Source: Actinomycetota bacterium
GTDB lineage: Bacteria > Actinomycetota > Thermoleophilia > Miltoncostaeales > Miltoncostaeaceae
Length of the DNA: 6,183 nucleotides
Assembly: GCA_005800465.1 (NCBI GenBank)
Contig: SYFI01000164.1
Coordinates: 1-6,183 of the forward strand
Direction: 5' to 3'
The notes under the pieces were generated by a model. The model ran no database searches. It was not told where the DNA came from and saw only the letters and a list, made by a program, of their open reading frames with translations. The position numbers were made by a program, and so were the translations under genes. Below are positions 5,548 through 6,183 of this stretch, one piece after another (the stretch's first letter is position 1; the number at the start of each line of letters is the position of its first letter).

Positions 5548-5918
5548 CAGAGACATTTAGCCACTGCGTGGAGCGAGACCGATACGTCGTCGACCACATG
5601 CGGGATCGCCACGTGGGGCTTGGCGATTGTCACGGTGGCCGCACGCACGGCAGGATCGGCAATCGTCCGGTCGGCTACCAGACGCGCCAGGCGCTCAAGA
5701 AGCGCCACGGGCTCGCCCGCCACGATGGCCGAGATGTCATCGCACAGCGTCGCGTAGTCCACGGTATCGGTGAGGGCGTCGGTGGTCGCCGCGTCGTCAT
5801 GCGCAAGGAACATCTCCACATTCACCACGAACCGCTGCCCCAGCACCCGCTCCTCGGGGTGCACCCCATGATGGCCCACAACCTCAAGGCCACTGATACT
5901 CACTACCAGGTCGCTCAT
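5547..5918 (-). CDS. folB: Dihydroneopterin aldolase
   Basis: FolB cleaves 7,8-dihydroneopterin to 6-hydroxymethyl-dihydropterin and glycolaldehyde; the family forms octamers of tunnel fold. The 123 residues match the usual length. LEVVGHHGVHPEERVLGQRF (11-30) carries the substrate-binding glutamate E22. VDYATLCDDI (53-62) and the LLERLARLVAD helix (73-83) hold the pterin-anchoring E75. ATVTIAKPHVAIP (94-106) has K100 as the probable catalytic lysine. The ATG at 5918 overlaps the folP stop as ATGA and has GGGGGAG seven bases upstream. The frame is open further up to 5975, but that part overlaps folP and does not resemble the family. Its product feeds FolK, the next gene. Confidence 0.96.
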   Translation of the reverse strand: MSDLVVSISGLEVVGHHGVHPEERVLGQRFVVNVEMFLAHDDAATTDALTDTVDYATLCDDISAIVAGEPVALLERLARLVADRTIADPAVRAATVTIAKPHVAIPHVVDDVSVSLHAVAKCL

Positions 5919-6183
5919 GCCGCATCTCCCCCATTGATCGTCGTCCATGCGGCCAGCGCATCGACCGTCTCGCACACATCATGCACCCGCAGAACTGCGG
6001 CCCCACCCGCCACGGCGCAGAGACCCGCACCCAGCGAACCGGCCAGCCGGTCCTCAATTTCGCGCCCGGTGATCGCACCGATCATGCCCTTGCGGGACAC
6101 TCCCACCACGACGGGGCGCCCGAGGGCGGCAATGGCGGGTATCCCGCGAAGCAGCGCGACGTTGTGCTCGAGCGTCTTGCCGA
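5915..6183 (-). CDS. folP: Dihydropteroate synthase, C-terminal part (5' end outside window)
   Basis: FolP condenses hydroxymethyl-dihydropterin pyrophosphate with p-aminobenzoate to dihydropteroate, and is the sulfonamide target. Only the last 88 residues are in the window; the frame runs open to the edge. Conserved elements are GKTLEHNVALLRG at the very start, VVVGVSRKGMIG with the SRK motif that contacts substrate, and ITGREIEDRLAGSLGAGLCA. The closing AVLRVHDVCETVDALAAW contains the RVHDV motif. The stop overlaps the folB start as ATGA. A GTG at 6109 is an internal valine codon, not the start, because family sequence continues upstream of it. Confidence 0.95.
   Translation of the reverse strand, partial: GKTLEHNVALLRGIPAIAALGRPVVVGVSRKGMIGAITGREIEDRLAGSLGAGLCAVAGGAAVLRVHDVCETVDALAAWTTINGGDAA

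Noticed and set aside
1..6183. Search for an undescribed multi-gene system, mobile element or RNA gene
   Set aside because: Every substantial coding stretch resolves to a known housekeeping family or DUF2469. Intergenic gaps are at most about 100 bp, and I saw no transposase, integrase, tRNA-like fold or long terminal repeats.

Overview
The window is a GC-rich, densely packed block of housekeeping genes. All nine recognisable genes lie on the minus strand, so transcription runs from the high-coordinate end to the low one. Order of transcription: folP (5' end outside the window), folB, folK, a DUF2469 gene, coaX, a dusB-type tRNA-dihydrouridine synthase gene, greA, lysS and rpsR. A strong intrinsic-type terminator follows rpsR. 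I see no mobile element, CRISPR array, tRNA, rRNA or defence system.

The organism is most likely a member of the Actinomycetota. The DUF2469 family is, to my knowledge, essentially actinobacterial, and the high GC and the many GTG starts fit. GreA carries the GDISENSEYDDAKNEQ signature rather than the form usual in Streptomyces or Mycobacterium. That, with the folate-CoaX-Dus-GreA-LysS order, makes me think of a deep branch such as Thermoleophilia. This placement is inference from motifs, not a phylogeny.

Right part (2811-6183): folP, folB and folK encode three steps of tetrahydrofolate synthesis. The DUF2469 gene, coaX (first step of CoA synthesis) and dus follow. Junctions are an ATGA overlap (folP/folB), a TGATG overlap (folB/folK), 39 bp (folK/DUF2469), 2 bp (DUF2469/coaX) and a GTGA overlap (coaX/dus). 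This looks like one translationally coupled operon.

Middle (702-2810): a 97-bp spacer after dus holds a plausible sigma-70-type promoter with a 15-bp dyad beside its -35 box. It probably drives greA and lysS. The start of lysS is the oddest junction. Conserved LysRS sequence continues well upstream of the first GTG, yet no ATG, GTG or TTG exists in frame before the stop codon that bounds the frame. The best candidate is a CTG forming a CTGA overlap with the greA stop, and a large GC-rich hairpin begins just behind it.

Left part (1-701): rpsR encodes bS18, standing apart from its usual rpsF/ssb/rplI partners. It lacks zinc-binding cysteines and carries a long acidic C-terminal extension built from three 15-residue repeats. 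I consider this tail the most unusual protein feature here. I found no complete undescribed system; the novelty lies in the rpsR tail, the lysS start region and the position of the DUF2469 gene.
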